Counted from the stretch's first letter, positions 37,036 to 46,988 are shown. The stretch is 64,000 nucleotides of DNA from JAWLHU01 sp049325315 (GCA_049325315.1 JBMONB010000128.1:1-64000), one strand, 5' to 3'. Notes: generated by a model from the letters alone, not told the origin. Numbers and translations: made by a program.

Positions 37036-38610
37036 CTAGTTGTTCAGGGAGGCGTGGAAGAGGTTGATCTCCTCGTCGGAGCGGGCCTCCCAGTTGAGCC
37101 GCTTCGAGACGCCGTAGACGTCCTTCTGCTGCCAGTTGACCAGGCGGGCGGCCTCGTCATGGATAATCTGGAGCGCCTTGTGGTAGAGCTTCTCGCGCTC
37201 CTTGGGATCCATGATCGACCGGGCCTTCCCGATGGCGGCATCAGACTCAGGGTTGCTGTAGGTGGAGAAGGAGCCGGACTTGGTCAGAAGCGGAGCCAGG
37301 GTGCCGTCGGCGTCCCAGGTGTTGTTGCCCCAGCCGAGGAGGTAGAGGCCCTTCTGCTCCCGGGAGACCATCAGGTTGACGTGGTTGCCCCACTCGTTGA
37401 CCTGCAGCTTGACGTTGACGCCGACCTTCTGAAGCTGACCGGTGATCGCCTCGGCCATCTCCTTGTCCATGGCGTAGCGGCCGTTGGGGGTGTCGAACTG
37501 AATCTCTTCACCCTTGTACCCGGACTCAGCCAGGAGCTTCTTGGCCAGCTCGGGGTCGTACTTGTACGGCTTCAGGCTCGGGTTGTCGCCGAAGTGAGAC
37601 GGGGTGAGGGCGGTGGCCACCGGGTAGCCGTTGCCCAGCAGCACGTTCTTGATCAGCGAGTCGATGTCGACGGCGTGGGTCAGGGCCTGGCGGAACTTCG
37701 GGTTGGCGGTAATGCCGCCCTTCTGGGTCTGGAAGGCCACATAGATGACGCGGACGCTGGGAACGTCGGCAATCTTGGTGTCCTTGCCGTTCTTGATGGC
37801 TTCGATCTGGTTGGCCGGCACGTTGACGATGATGTCAGCCTGGCCGCTCTGGAGCTGGGCGATGCGGGTGGCCGCCTCGCCGACGGGCTTGAAGATCACC
37901 TTCTGGATCTTCGGGGCGCCACGCCAGTAGTCGGGGTTGGCCTCGAGGACCGCCTCCTCCTGCTTCACCCACTTGGTGAGCTTGTAGGGGCCGGTGCCGA
38001 CGGGGTTCTTGGCCAGGTGATCCTTGCCCTTCTCGGCCAGGTACTTGGCGCTGATGATATGCTCAGACGCCAGGCGGTTGGGGAGGATCGGGTAGGGAGC
38101 CGAGGTGATGATGTGAACGGTATGGCTGTCGATGATCTTGATTTCCTTGATCGCCGAGATGTTGTTCCGGCGGGGGGACTTCTCGTCGGGGTTGATAATC
38201 CGCTCGAGGGAGACCTTGACGTCCTCGGCGGTGAACTCATTGCCGTTGTGGAACTTGACGCCCTTGCGGAGCTTGAACTCCCAGGTGTTCTCGTCAAGCG
38301 CCTTCCACTCGGTGGCCAGGCCCGGCTCGAACTTCATCTCCTTGTTCCGGTAGATCAGGGTGTCATGGATGTTGTTCAAGATGTTATGGGCCGGAGTCTC
38401 GGCGTGTCCAGCAGGGTCCAGCGTGGTGGCGTCCACACCTTGAAGCACGACTACCGGCTTCTGTTCCACTGCCTTGGGGGCATCCTTGGGTGCATCCTTT
38501 GTGTCTGTCTGGTTCTGCTTGGAACGGTTGGCCCCCCCGCATCCCGTAATGAAGATGGCCAGGGCAAGCAGGACCACGGCGACCTTGCTAAAGCGTCCGA
38601 GTCGTCGCAT
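37036..38610 (-). CDS. Peptide-binding lipoprotein of an ABC transporter (family SBP_5)
   Basis: This is a 524-residue protein. The start MRRLGRFSK at 38610 follows GGGGGAT and is preferred to an upstream in-frame ATG. Signal peptide and lipobox are ALAIFITGCGG, so it is anchored by a lipid-modified Cys. A Thr/Asp/Lys linker follows. The SBP_5 signature is seen in WEFKLRKGVKFHNGNEFTA and AEDVKVSLERI. It captures peptides or other small ligands outside the membrane for the downstream permeases; the ligand is unknown. Confidence 0.92.
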   Translation of the reverse strand: MRRLGRFSKVAVVLLALAIFITGCGGANRSKQNQTDTKDAPKDAPKAVEQKPVVVLQGVDATTLDPAGHAETPAHNILNNIHDTLIYRNKEMKFEPGLATEWKALDENTWEFKLRKGVKFHNGNEFTAEDVKVSLERIINPDEKSPRRNNISAIKEIKIIDSHTVHIITSAPYPILPNRLASEHIISAKYLAEKGKDHLAKNPVGTGPYKLTKWVKQEEAVLEANPDYWRGAPKIQKVIFKPVGEAATRIAQLQSGQADIIVNVPANQIEAIKNGKDTKIADVPSVRVIYVAFQTQKGGITANPKFRQALTHAVDIDSLIKNVLLGNGYPVATALTPSHFGDNPSLKPYKYDPELAKKLLAESGYKGEEIQFDTPNGRYAMDKEMAEAITGQLQKVGVNVKLQVNEWGNHVNLMVSREQKGLYLLGWGNNTWDADGTLAPLLTKSGSFSTYSNPESDAAIGKARSIMDPKEREKLYHKALQIIHDEAARLVNWQQKDVYGVSKRLNWEARSDEEINLFHASLNN

Positions 38611-39031
38611 CAGAATATCCCCCTTCTGAGTGTTGGGGAACCGTAATTCGACAAGAATCGCTATTCCACCTGCGAGAAACATGATTAAACCAAACGATTT
38701 TGCCTATGGAAATTCAAGGGGATGGGGGAATGTAGCCATTTGGGTGAACGGTGTGCACTTCGTTGATGGAACTATACGGTGCCCAGGGAGGAATAGCCCT
38801 TCCTAGGGCGAATGTAAACGTCCAATCCGATTCAGAGAGATCCGAATGCACTATCGAAAATAGTCTATTTGGACCAGTTGGAAGTGAGCCTTTCTATTCA
38901 AGGGGTTTACGTCACGCCGTTGAAACTATCAGCTTCAAATCTTCGAAGTATGGAAGGAGGGTGGGAGTTTCGGGATCTCTGAATTGGCTGTCGGATCAAA
39001 AATAATCATGGCACACAGGGGGAACAGACAG
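38611..39031. promoter_or_regulatory. Divergent control region between the oligopeptide and branched-chain amino acid transport operons
   Basis: These 421 bases are clearly A+T-richer than the genes on either side and must hold both promoters. I see no convincing -35/-10 pair, sigma-54 site or known riboswitch. A short inverted pair CTTC...GAAG lies near 38935-38947. An 84-codon frame inside has no ribosome site and is not called. Confidence 0.5.
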
Positions 39032-40186
39032 ATGAAACGGATTCTGGCACTGCTCGTGGTAATGGCGCTGTTGGCTGGCTGCGGCGGCACCAAGCAGCCG
39101 TCCGGCGGGGGCTCCGCTCCTGCTGCAGCGAAGGAGATTAAGATCGGCCTGATCGCTCCGCTCACCGGTGACGTTAAGACCTTCGGCGAGTCCACCAAGA
39201 ACGGCTTTGAGCTGGCGCTGGAGCAGGTCAACTACAAGGTCGGCGACATCACCATTAAGACCGTGATCGGCGACGACCGCAATGACCCGACCGAGGGCGT
39301 CAACCTGGCCACCAAGTTCATCACCCAGGACAAGGTTCAGGCGATCATCGGCTCGGTTACCTCCAAGGTGACGATCCCCGTCACCGAGGTGGCCAACCAG
39401 AACAAGGTGGTCCTGGTGACCGGCACCGCCACCAACGAGAAGGTGACCGTGGGCGAGAAGGGCCGTAAGGATTACATCTTCCGGGCCTGCTTCATCGACT
39501 CGTTCCAGGGCGAGGTGGGCGCCAAGTTCGCCCTGAACACCCTGAAGGTCAAGACCGCTGCCGTTCTGTACGACAAGGGCAACGACTACACCGTGGGCCT
39601 CGCCGAGAACTTCAAGAAGAACTTCGAGGCTGGCGGCGGCAAGGTTGTTGGCTGGGAGGCCTACTCCAAGGACGACACCGACTTCTCCGCCGTCCTGACC
39701 AAGCTGGCCGGCCAGAAGCCCGAGATGCTCTACCTCCCCGACTACTACAACAAGGTCTCCCTGATCGGCAAGCAGGCCAAGGCCAAGGGGCTGAACGTCC
39801 CGATGATCGGCGGCGACGGCTGGGATTCCTCCGACATCGACTGGGAGACCATGGCGGGTGGCTACTTCACCAACCACTACTCCGCCGACGACCAGCGGCC
39901 TGAGGTCCAGAAGTTCGTCAAGGAGTACGAGGCGAAGTACAAGGTGAAGCCCGACGCCCTGGCGGCCCTGGCTTACGACGCTACCCTCGTCCTGCTGGAG
40001 GGCATCCGGCAGTCCAAGAGCACCGATGCCACCAAGATCCGTGAAGCGATCCAGACCCTGAAGGACTTCACCGCTGTCAGCGGCAAGATCACCTACGACA
40101 AGAATGGCAACCCGATTAAGAGCGCTGCCATTCTGCAGGTGCAGGCCAACAAGAGCCTGAAGTTCATCGAGAGCGTCAAGCCCTAG
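39032..40186 (+). CDS. livJ: Branched-chain amino acid-binding lipoprotein (LivJ/LivK type)
   Basis: This is a 384-residue protein. MKRILALLVVMALLAGCGG (start at 39032 after GGGGGAA) is a lipoprotein signal with Cys 17 or so. The mature part begins EIKIGLIAPLTGDVKTFGES, the classic periplasmic-binding type I opening, and includes VIGDDRNDPTEGVNLATKFI. It captures Leu/Ile/Val or related amides for the LivHMGF transporter encoded next. It is separated from livH by a hairpin, allowing higher expression. Confidence 0.93.
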   Translation: MKRILALLVVMALLAGCGGTKQPSGGGSAPAAAKEIKIGLIAPLTGDVKTFGESTKNGFELALEQVNYKVGDITIKTVIGDDRNDPTEGVNLATKFITQDKVQAIIGSVTSKVTIPVTEVANQNKVVLVTGTATNEKVTVGEKGRKDYIFRACFIDSFQGEVGAKFALNTLKVKTAAVLYDKGNDYTVGLAENFKKNFEAGGGKVVGWEAYSKDDTDFSAVLTKLAGQKPEMLYLPDYYNKVSLIGKQAKAKGLNVPMIGGDGWDSSDIDWETMAGGYFTNHYSADDQRPEVQKFVKEYEAKYKVKPDALAALAYDATLVLLEGIRQSKSTDATKIREAIQTLKDFTAVSGKITYDKNGNPIKSAAILQVQANKSLKFIESVKP

Positions 40187-40198
40187 AGCAGCAATACA

Positions 40199-40235
40199 GC
40201 GCCAGGGCGGGGCCCGAGAGGCTCTGCCCTGGCGC
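40199..40235 (+). other. Intercistronic hairpin between livJ and livH
   Basis: GCGCCAGGGC pairs with GCCCTGGCGC (perfect 10 bp) with no following T run. It has the same position and likely role as the hairpin after the peptide-binding protein gene. Confidence 0.65.
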
Positions 40236-40260
40236 ACCCATCATAGGGGGCAGCAGTGAA

Positions 40261-41148
40261 ATGGCGTTGCTGGAGCAACTGATCAATGGGCTGCAGTTGG
40301 GGTTTGTCTACGCCCTGATCGCGCTCGGATATACCATGGTCTACGGCATCATTCGACTGATCAACTTCGCCCACGGTGAGGTATTCATGGTGGGCGCATT
40401 CCTGTTCTTCTTCGGCTTCACTGCCTGGGGACTCCCCTGGCCGGTGGCCGCTTTGGTCGCCATGGCCGGCGCGACCATCCTTGGGATGACCATTGAGAGG
40501 CTCGCCTATCGACCCCTACGCGAGAAGGGCGCGCCGCGGATCGCCGCCCTCATTACGGCGATCGGCGTCTCACTCTTTCTCCAATACTTCACCAGCCTGA
40601 AGTTCGTCTTTACCGCCAACTTCCGGGTTGTGCCCCGCCCCTTTGAAGATAAGCTCTTCAAACTGGGTGGGGTCAGCATCAGCCTTGTGCAGATTCTGGT
40701 CATCGTCGTGGTGATCGTCTTGCTGCTGGCCCTGCAGTACGTGGTCTACCGGACCAAGGTGGGCAAGGCGATGCGGGCTGTCTCCGTCGACCAGGAGGCC
40801 GCCCGGCTCATGGGCATCGACGTGGATAAGGTGATCTCCTACACCTTCGGCATCGGTTCGGCTCTGGCCGCTGCGGCGGGCGCCCTCTTTGCCATGGCCT
40901 ACTCGCAGATCTTCCCGTTCATGGGGGTCATGCCGGGCCTGAAGGCATTCACGGCAGCGGTGCTGGGCGGTATCGGCAACATTCCCGGCGCCGTGCTGGG
41001 CGCCCTGATCATGGGGCAGGCCGAGGTGCTGACGGCGGCCTATATCACCTCCGACTACCGGGACGCCATCGCCTTCTCGATCTTGATCATCGTGCTCCTG
41101 GTCCGCCCTGCCGGTATTCTCGGCAAGGCCGGACCGGAGAAAGTATAG
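40261..41148 (+). CDS. livH: LivH branched-chain amino acid permease
   Basis: This is a 295-residue multi-pass protein. Family signatures are INGLQLGFVYALIALGYTM, YGIIRLINFAHGEVFM near the N-terminus and AARLMGIDVDKVISYTFGIG in the cytosolic coupling loop. It forms the channel with LivM. ATG follows AGGGGG. Confidence 0.94.
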   Translation: MALLEQLINGLQLGFVYALIALGYTMVYGIIRLINFAHGEVFMVGAFLFFFGFTAWGLPWPVAALVAMAGATILGMTIERLAYRPLREKGAPRIAALITAIGVSLFLQYFTSLKFVFTANFRVVPRPFEDKLFKLGGVSISLVQILVIVVVIVLLLALQYVVYRTKVGKAMRAVSVDQEAARLMGIDVDKVISYTFGIGSALAAAAGALFAMAYSQIFPFMGVMPGLKAFTAAVLGGIGNIPGAVLGALIMGQAEVLTAAYITSDYRDAIAFSILIIVLLVRPAGILGKAGPEKV

Positions 41149-41161
41149 GGGAGGTGTGGCC

Positions 41162-42160
41162 ATGCGTCCGCAGCCGAAGACGCTGATCGCGGCCGGGGCC
41201 CTCCTCGGTCTGTACGTGGTTTTAGAAATCCTCCGCAGAAGCGGTGTGGTCAACATCTATTGGTCCCAGATCATGGACCTGAGCCTGATCATCACCATTT
41301 CGGCGGTGGGGCTCAGCCTGATCTACGGCTTCGCCGGCCAGTTCTCCCTGGGTCACGCCGCCTTCTACGGGATCGGCGCCTACACCGCCGGCTTTATCAC
41401 CAAGTCGATGGGGGCAGCCCCCCACTGGTTCATCATCGCCCTGATCGTCGGGGCCGCAACCGCCGGTCTGGCCGGCTTTGTCATCGGCCTGCCGATCCTG
41501 CGGCTCCGCTCTGACTACCTGGGCATTGCCACCCTGGGCTTTGGCATCATTGTCAAGGTGGTGCTGGACAACACCGACAAGTTCGCCCCCTCCATGGGCG
41601 GCCCCCGGGGTATGCTGGGGATTCCGCAGGTGTCCACCTTCGCCTGGATCTTCTGGCTGGCGGTGGTCGCCGTGCTGCTGGTTCGCAACCTGATGCTCTC
41701 CAGCCATGGGCGCACCTGCATCTCGGTCCGGGAAGATGAGGTGGCGGCCGATATTATGGGCATCGACACCACCCGGGCCAAGACGCTGGCCTTCGTGCTG
41801 GGCTGCGCCCTGGCCGGTCTGGCCGGCGGCCTCTACGCCCACCGCTACCCCTTCCTGCATCCCTCCAGCTTCGACTTCCTCAAGTCGCTGGATGTGCTCC
41901 TGGTGGTGGTGTTGGGCGGGCTGGGCAGCCTGACCGGCACCGTGATCACCGCCGTGATCTGGGTCTTCCTCCTGGAGGGCCTGCGGGCGGTGCTGCCCCA
42001 GGACTTCCTGGACTGGCGCGGCGTGATCTACGCCCTGATCCTGATCGGCGTGATGGTCGGACGTCCGCAGGGGCTCATGGGCGGCAAGGAATTCAGCATC
42101 GACGGCCTGCAGCGGCTATTCAAGTCCGGAAAGGGGGAGAGCGGCCGTGCCTCTTCTTGA
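41162..42160 (+). CDS. livM: LivM branched-chain amino acid permease
   Basis: This is a 332-residue protein. ATG at 41162 is chosen over a GTG two codons upstream because GGGGAGG is then 7 bases away. Signatures are YGFAGQFSLGHAAFYGIGAY and the coupling loop VREDEVAADIMGIDTTRAKT. It overlaps livG by 14 bases. Confidence 0.94.
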   Translation: MRPQPKTLIAAGALLGLYVVLEILRRSGVVNIYWSQIMDLSLIITISAVGLSLIYGFAGQFSLGHAAFYGIGAYTAGFITKSMGAAPHWFIIALIVGAATAGLAGFVIGLPILRLRSDYLGIATLGFGIIVKVVLDNTDKFAPSMGGPRGMLGIPQVSTFAWIFWLAVVAVLLVRNLMLSSHGRTCISVREDEVAADIMGIDTTRAKTLAFVLGCALAGLAGGLYAHRYPFLHPSSFDFLKSLDVLLVVVLGGLGSLTGTVITAVIWVFLLEGLRAVLPQDFLDWRGVIYALILIGVMVGRPQGLMGGKEFSIDGLQRLFKSGKGESGRASS

Positions 42161-42916
42161 GTGCCAGGCGGTCTCCCGCCACTTCGGCGGCCTGAAGGCC
42201 GTCAACAACTTCAACCTAACGCTGGAGGTCGGCGAGCTGGTCGGCCTGATCGGCCCCAACGGCGCCGGCAAGACCACCGCCTTCAACGTGATCTCCGGCA
42301 TCTTCCCGGCTACCCAGGGCAAGGTGCTCTTCCAGGGGCGCTCGCTGGAGGGGATTCCCCCCTACCGCGTCACCCAGTTGGGCATCGCCCGCACCTTCCA
42401 GAACATCCGCCTCTTCAAGCAGATGACCGTGCTGGACAACGTCCGTACGGTGATGCATCACCGGGTGGGCTACGGCCTGTTCGACGCCCTGCTGCACACC
42501 CCGCGCTACGCCGTGCGTGAGGCAGAGATCACCGCCAAGGCCGAAGCGCTGCTGGAGCGCATGAACCTGCTGAACCGCAAGCACGAGCGGGCGGGCAGCC
42601 TGCCGTATGGCGATCAGCGCCGCCTGGAGATCGCCCGGGCGCTGGCCCTGGAGCCCCATCTGCTCCTGCTGGATGAGCCGGCGGCGGGCATGAACCCCTC
42701 CGAGGTCTCCAGCCTGCTGGCGATGATCCGCTCGATCAAGCAGGACTTCAACCTGACGGTGCTTCTGATCGAGCACCAGATGGGCCTGGTCATGAACCTG
42801 TGCGAGCGGCTTGTGGTTCTGGACTTCGGTGAGACCATCGCCGAGGGGACGCCCTCTGAGATTCAGAACAACCCCCAGGTGCTGGAAGCCTATCTCGGCA
42901 AGGGGGTAGAGGCGTC

Positions 42917-42920
<4 letters not shown>
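42147..42920 (+). CDS. livG: LivG ATP-binding subunit
   Basis: This is a 257-residue protein with a GTG start. Walker A GPNGAGKTT, LPYGDQRRLEIARAL (signature variant LPYGDQ, normal for LivG), Walker B LLLLDEPAAGMNP and an IEHQM switch histidine are all present. AARTFQ-type ligand contact is seen as IARTFQNIRLF. It energises transport with LivF. Confidence 0.94.
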
Positions 42921-43627
<707 letters not shown>

Positions 43628-43640
43628 TTTCAGTCGCATC

Positions 43641-43677
43641 GAGCCGGGGTCTACGGGCCCCGGCTCGTTTTTTTTTC
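43641..43677 (+). terminator. Rho-independent terminator of the liv operon
   Basis: GAGCCGGGG pairs with CCCCGGCTC around a short loop and is followed by nine or more Ts. Confidence 0.95.
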
Positions 43678-43746
43678 GCCGCCGCTGCGCAACCTATTCC
43701 CGTTAACCGCTTCGAACAACGGCTGAAAAAAGGATGATGCAACGCC

Positions 43747-44499
43747 ATGCAGAGACGGGGTTCCCTGCTTCCGTGGCTGGTGGCAGCCGGAAGCCTGGCG
43801 GCGGCCTATCGGATCTGGCGTGACTCCTTCATTCCCTACTACCCCGGTGTGGCGCTGCAGAACGGGCTGGAACTGCTCAGCCGGCCCCGCCGGGTGCTGG
43901 CGATCGGGCCGCACCCCGATGATCTGGAGTGCTTTGTGGGCGGCACCCTGAAGCTGCTAACCCTGAACGGCAGCGCCGTCACCATGGCGGTGCTCTCGCG
44001 AGGCGAGGGGGCCACCCACCGGGCGAATATCGGCGAGATCCGGCGCAAGGAGGCGGAGGAGGGGGCGACGGTCCTGGGGGCAGAGATCGTGCAGCTGAGC
44101 CTCCCCGATGGCTCCATTCGCCCGGGGCCTGCCCTGGAGGAGAGCATCGACCAGCTCTGGCGCAGGGTCGAGCCCGACCTGGTCCTGGCCTTTGACCCGG
44201 AGGGGCCGCTCCCCTTCGGCACGAACCAGGACCACCTGGCGCTGGGGGCGGCGGTGCTGAAGAGGGCGCGCGGGGCGGTTCGCCACGGGACGAGGGTCTA
44301 CTTCTACGCCTCGCCCCGGCCGAATGTCCTGGTGGATGTGACCGAGGTGATCTTGGAGAAGACCAACGCCCTGCGGGCCCACCGGAGCCAACTCTACGGT
44401 CCCGACTGGGTGACCAGTTCCTTCGTTCGGACGGTCAGCCGCTTGAGCAGCCGGAAGGGTCCGGCCATCTACACAGAAGGGCTGTTCCGACTGGTTTGA
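43747..44499 (+). CDS. PIG-L/LmbE-family deacetylase, membrane-anchored
   Basis: This is a 250-residue protein. The N-terminus (LLPWLVAAGSLAAAY) is a likely membrane anchor. The metal motif HPDDLE lies in LAIGPHPDDLECFVGGTL near residue 58. The third ligand region FGTNQDHLALG is near 160. The family removes acetyl groups from N-acetylglucosamine-containing compounds (for example bacillithiol or mycothiol precursors, or glycolipids). It is followed 13 bases later by a paralogue. Confidence 0.85.
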   Translation: MQRRGSLLPWLVAAGSLAAAYRIWRDSFIPYYPGVALQNGLELLSRPRRVLAIGPHPDDLECFVGGTLKLLTLNGSAVTMAVLSRGEGATHRANIGEIRRKEAEEGATVLGAEIVQLSLPDGSIRPGPALEESIDQLWRRVEPDLVLAFDPEGPLPFGTNQDHLALGAAVLKRARGAVRHGTRVYFYASPRPNVLVDVTEVILEKTNALRAHRSQLYGPDWVTSSFVRTVSRLSSRKGPAIYTEGLFRLV

Positions 44500-44512
44500 G
44501 GAGGTGGCAGAT

Positions 44513-45313
44513 GTGGAGAGAAGCAGCCTTGTCCGGCCGAAAATCGACCTCTCCCTCCGGGAGAAGCGGCTCCGGTTTGACCTGCTGTTCAATATGGCCC
44601 GAACCGGCCCGATGCAGGCGCTTGCCGCCCGGGCTGTGGCGCCTGACAGCCCGAAGCTGGCGCTGGCCCTGGGGGAGCTGCTGGTCGGCTCTCCCCGCCG
44701 GGTGCTGGCCCTGACCTGCCACGAAGATGACCTGGAGTTCTTTGCCGGCGGCACGCTGCGCCGCATGGCGCTGGCGGGGAGCCAGATACACGCCGTGGTC
44801 CTGAGCGATGGCGAGAAGCGGGGCAACTGGACCGATCTGGCCGACAAGCGGGTGTCGGAGCAGGAGCGGGCGGCCCGTATGCAGGGCTACGCCTCGGTCC
44901 AGTTTATCGGGCTGCCGGACTTCGGCCTTCCCGAAGACCCCCGGCTGGAACGCCTGGTGGCCAGGGCCTGGGATCAGCTCTGGCCCGAGGTGGTCTTCGC
45001 CTTCGACCCCAAGGAGATCTTGCCCCAGACCGCCAACCGGGATCACAAGGCGCTGGGCCGCACGGTGATGGACCTGGCCCGGGCCCGCTTTCACACCGGG
45101 GCGGAGGTCTACTTCTACGGGACGCGCCACCCCAATGTGCTGGTGGACATTACGGCGGTGATGGGCGAGAAACTCCAGGCGGTGAAGGCACACCAGAGCC
45201 AGATGGTCCTGTTCAGCGAGGAGGAGACCGACGCCTTCTTCCGGCTCATGGCCCGGATTCACGCCGGCAACAGCGGGGTGGCGTACGCGGAGCCTCTCTT
45301 CCGGTTGATGTGA
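44513..45313 (+). CDS. Second PIG-L/LmbE-family protein with an altered metal motif
   Basis: This is a 266-residue protein. GTG at 44513 is chosen because GAGGAGG at about 44498-44504 is then 8 bases away; an in-frame GTG at 44504 overlaps that site. The motif reads LTCHEDDLEFFAGGTL, with Glu replacing the usual Pro of HPDD but the metal His and Asp kept. The later TANRDHKALG matches the third-ligand region. It is probably a divergent duplicate of the preceding gene and the pair is likely co-transcribed. Altered substrate choice is possible. Confidence 0.8.
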   Translation: MERSSLVRPKIDLSLREKRLRFDLLFNMARTGPMQALAARAVAPDSPKLALALGELLVGSPRRVLALTCHEDDLEFFAGGTLRRMALAGSQIHAVVLSDGEKRGNWTDLADKRVSEQERAARMQGYASVQFIGLPDFGLPEDPRLERLVARAWDQLWPEVVFAFDPKEILPQTANRDHKALGRTVMDLARARFHTGAEVYFYGTRHPNVLVDITAVMGEKLQAVKAHQSQMVLFSEEETDAFFRLMARIHAGNSGVAYAEPLFRLM

Positions 45314-45430
45314 GCCTCCTTGCTTTCCGGTCATTCTCCTTCACACCGGCTGGCAGGTCACTGCCAGGCTGTGTCGAACAGTTGAGTACCCGCCCCGGCA
45401 GGAGTTGGGGCGGAGGAAGGGGCGTTCGTC

Positions 45431-46030
45431 TTGAGCCGCTTTGAAGAGGAGAAGGATCGGGAAGCCGGAGACATACAGGAGAGGGCCGGCAGACCCCGGG
45501 CCAAGAGGCCCGGCCCCCGGTCGAATGGGCAGGGCAGGCCGGCGGGCAAGCCTGCAGGGAAGCCGCTGGGGAAGCCTGCAGGGAAGCCACTGGGAAAGCC
45601 GCTGGGGAAGCCTGCAGGGAAGCCGCTGGGCAAGCCTGTAGGGAAGCCGCTGGGGAAGCCACCGGGGAAGCCGCTGGGGAAGCCCGCAGGGAGGCCGGCG
45701 GCGAAGCTGCCTGTCCGGCGCCCCTCCGAGGCCATCCCGGCTCCCCGGCTTGACCCCCTGGCTGCAGCCAAGCTGACCTGGCAGCCGACCCTCAGGTGGT
45801 GCCAGAAGGAGCTGCGCGAGGTCCGCCTGATGGACCCCCGGGTACAGGCGGCGGTCGAGCAGTTCCAGGCCCTGGTACGGGCTGTACTGGCGTCGCCGGC
45901 GGCCGGCAGGTTCCTGGAGGCGCAGGAGGCAGCGGTCGCCTTTGTCAGCCAGCACCCGTTCCTGCGCTGGGCACCTGTGCCTGCCCCGCTGCCGAAGGTA
46001 CAGGCCCAGACGCCCACCTCTGCGGAGTAG
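45431..46030 (+). CDS. Basic protein with a Lys-Pro-Gly tetrapeptide repeat
   Basis: This is a 199-residue protein with a TTG start 10 bases after GGAGGAAGG. Residues 1-38 are charged (Glu/Arg/Lys-rich). Residues 40-87 are twelve KP(A/L/V/P)G units. The C-terminal 100 residues look helical and folded (RVQAAVEQFQALVRAVLA; FLEAQEAAVAFVSQ). No signal peptide is visible. The basic, Pro-rich section recalls flexible nucleic-acid-binding tails but no known family is recognised. The repeat is encoded by 12-bp units and may vary in number between strains. Confidence 0.6.
   Translation: MSRFEEEKDREAGDIQERAGRPRAKRPGPRSNGQGRPAGKPAGKPLGKPAGKPLGKPLGKPAGKPLGKPVGKPLGKPPGKPLGKPAGRPAAKLPVRRPSEAIPAPRLDPLAAAKLTWQPTLRWCQKELREVRLMDPRVQAAVEQFQALVRAVLASPAAGRFLEAQEAAVAFVSQHPFLRWAPVPAPLPKVQAQTPTSAE
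45548..45691 (+). repeat. 12 tandem units of 12 bp inside the Lys-Pro-Gly repeat gene
   Basis: The unit is AAGCCNSYNGGG (144 bp in all), each encoding KPxG. Alternating GCA and CTG forms show an older 24-bp period. Confidence 0.88.
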
Positions 46031-46388
46031 CTCGCCCGTCGGGACGACAATCGGTCAGTTTTTGACAGGTCCCAGACGGGGCGGAGTGTTCAGATTCTGA
46101 CGCCAGCTGCGGAGTCGGGGGCAGAACCATTACCCCCCAGGGGTAGTGCAGCCGCATTTCCGGCGAAATCGGCCCGGTTTCCGGTGGTTTCACACAGATA
46201 GCGTCAGTTATTGCACAGCCCTCGCTGTCGGGGGCATGTCAAAAACTGACGCTATCCTCATTGAGGGGCGTTTCTGCCTGGCTTAGCGATTGATTTGGAG
46301 TTGATACCCCCCGATTTCCTCCTACACCCAAAAAAAGAAGGGTTGATACGAACCCCTATAGCAGATCCAAGTGAAAGGAGGTCGGAGG
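46031..46388. other. 358-base intergenic region with inverted repeats
   Basis: GTCAGTTTTTGACA (46054-46067) and its exact inverse TGTCAAAAACTGAC (46237-46250) bracket about 170 bases. GATAGCGTCAGTT (46197-46209) also pairs with AACTGACGCTATC (46244-46256). There is no transposase and no gene between them. After 46300 the DNA is A+T-rich and probably carries the promoter of the next gene. Confidence 0.65.
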
Positions 46389-46988
46389 ATGTCCGTTCAT
46401 CACAAGGGGCGGATGGCCCTGTCAGGCCTTCTGGCGCTCACCCTGCTCCTGCCCGCCGGCGGCTCCGCCCGGGACCGCCAGAGCAACGGCTCGGAGAAGC
46501 CCGCCCTGGTCACCGCGGCCTACCACCCGCCCGAACCCCCTGCCGACCCCGCCGGATCTAACCCCGCCCATGGCGATTACATGCCCCTCCATTCGGGCCG
46601 ATCCCTCACCTATCGCACGGTGGACGGCGACCGCTTCACCCTGAGCTTCAACGCTCCACGCACCGTTCGCTGGTTCGATGGCACTGCGGTTCAGGTCATA
46701 CCGGTCCACGACACCCGCTGCCGGTGTCACATCTTCCTCCTGGAGGTCGACGGCCAGGTGCGGGCGGTCGGCTCCCAGGAAGGGCAGGAGATCTCCCGCT
46801 GGGGCGAGTACATCGTCGTCTTTCCCGGCGCCCGGGCGGCGACCAGCGAGCCGGTCACCACGGCGGCCGGGCGCTTTGAGCATGCAGTCCGGGTGGAGAC
46901 GGCCGAGGGCGTCACCTGGTTTGCCCCCGGCGTCGGGATCGTCCGGACCGATCAGTACGAACTGCTCTTTGCGGAGACCTTCTTCTAG
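46389..46988 (+). CDS. Secreted protein of unknown function
   Basis: This is a 199-residue protein with ATG 7 bases after AAAGGAGGT. A signal peptide (MALSGLLALTLLLPAGGSA) is followed by a Pro-rich spacer and a 130-residue beta-rich domain. That domain contains a Cys pair, DTRCRCHIFLLEV, and ends FAPGVGIVRTDQYELLF, a pattern seen in exported calycin-like or MucB-like beta proteins. The last stretch resembles proteins whose C-terminus reports a 'working' state, but I cannot name the family. Its stop overlaps that of the convergent gene. Confidence 0.65.
   Translation: MSVHHKGRMALSGLLALTLLLPAGGSARDRQSNGSEKPALVTAAYHPPEPPADPAGSNPAHGDYMPLHSGRSLTYRTVDGDRFTLSFNAPRTVRWFDGTAVQVIPVHDTRCRCHIFLLEVDGQVRAVGSQEGQEISRWGEYIVVFPGARAATSEPVTTAAGRFEHAVRVETAEGVTWFAPGVGIVRTDQYELLFAETFF

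Noticed and set aside
38751..39005. 84-codon frame in the divergent transporter control region
   Set aside because: No ribosome site, no recognisable domain, and it occupies the promoter region of livJ.
46054..46250. Complete insertion sequence
   Set aside because: The interval between the inverted ends is under 200 bases and codes for no transposase.
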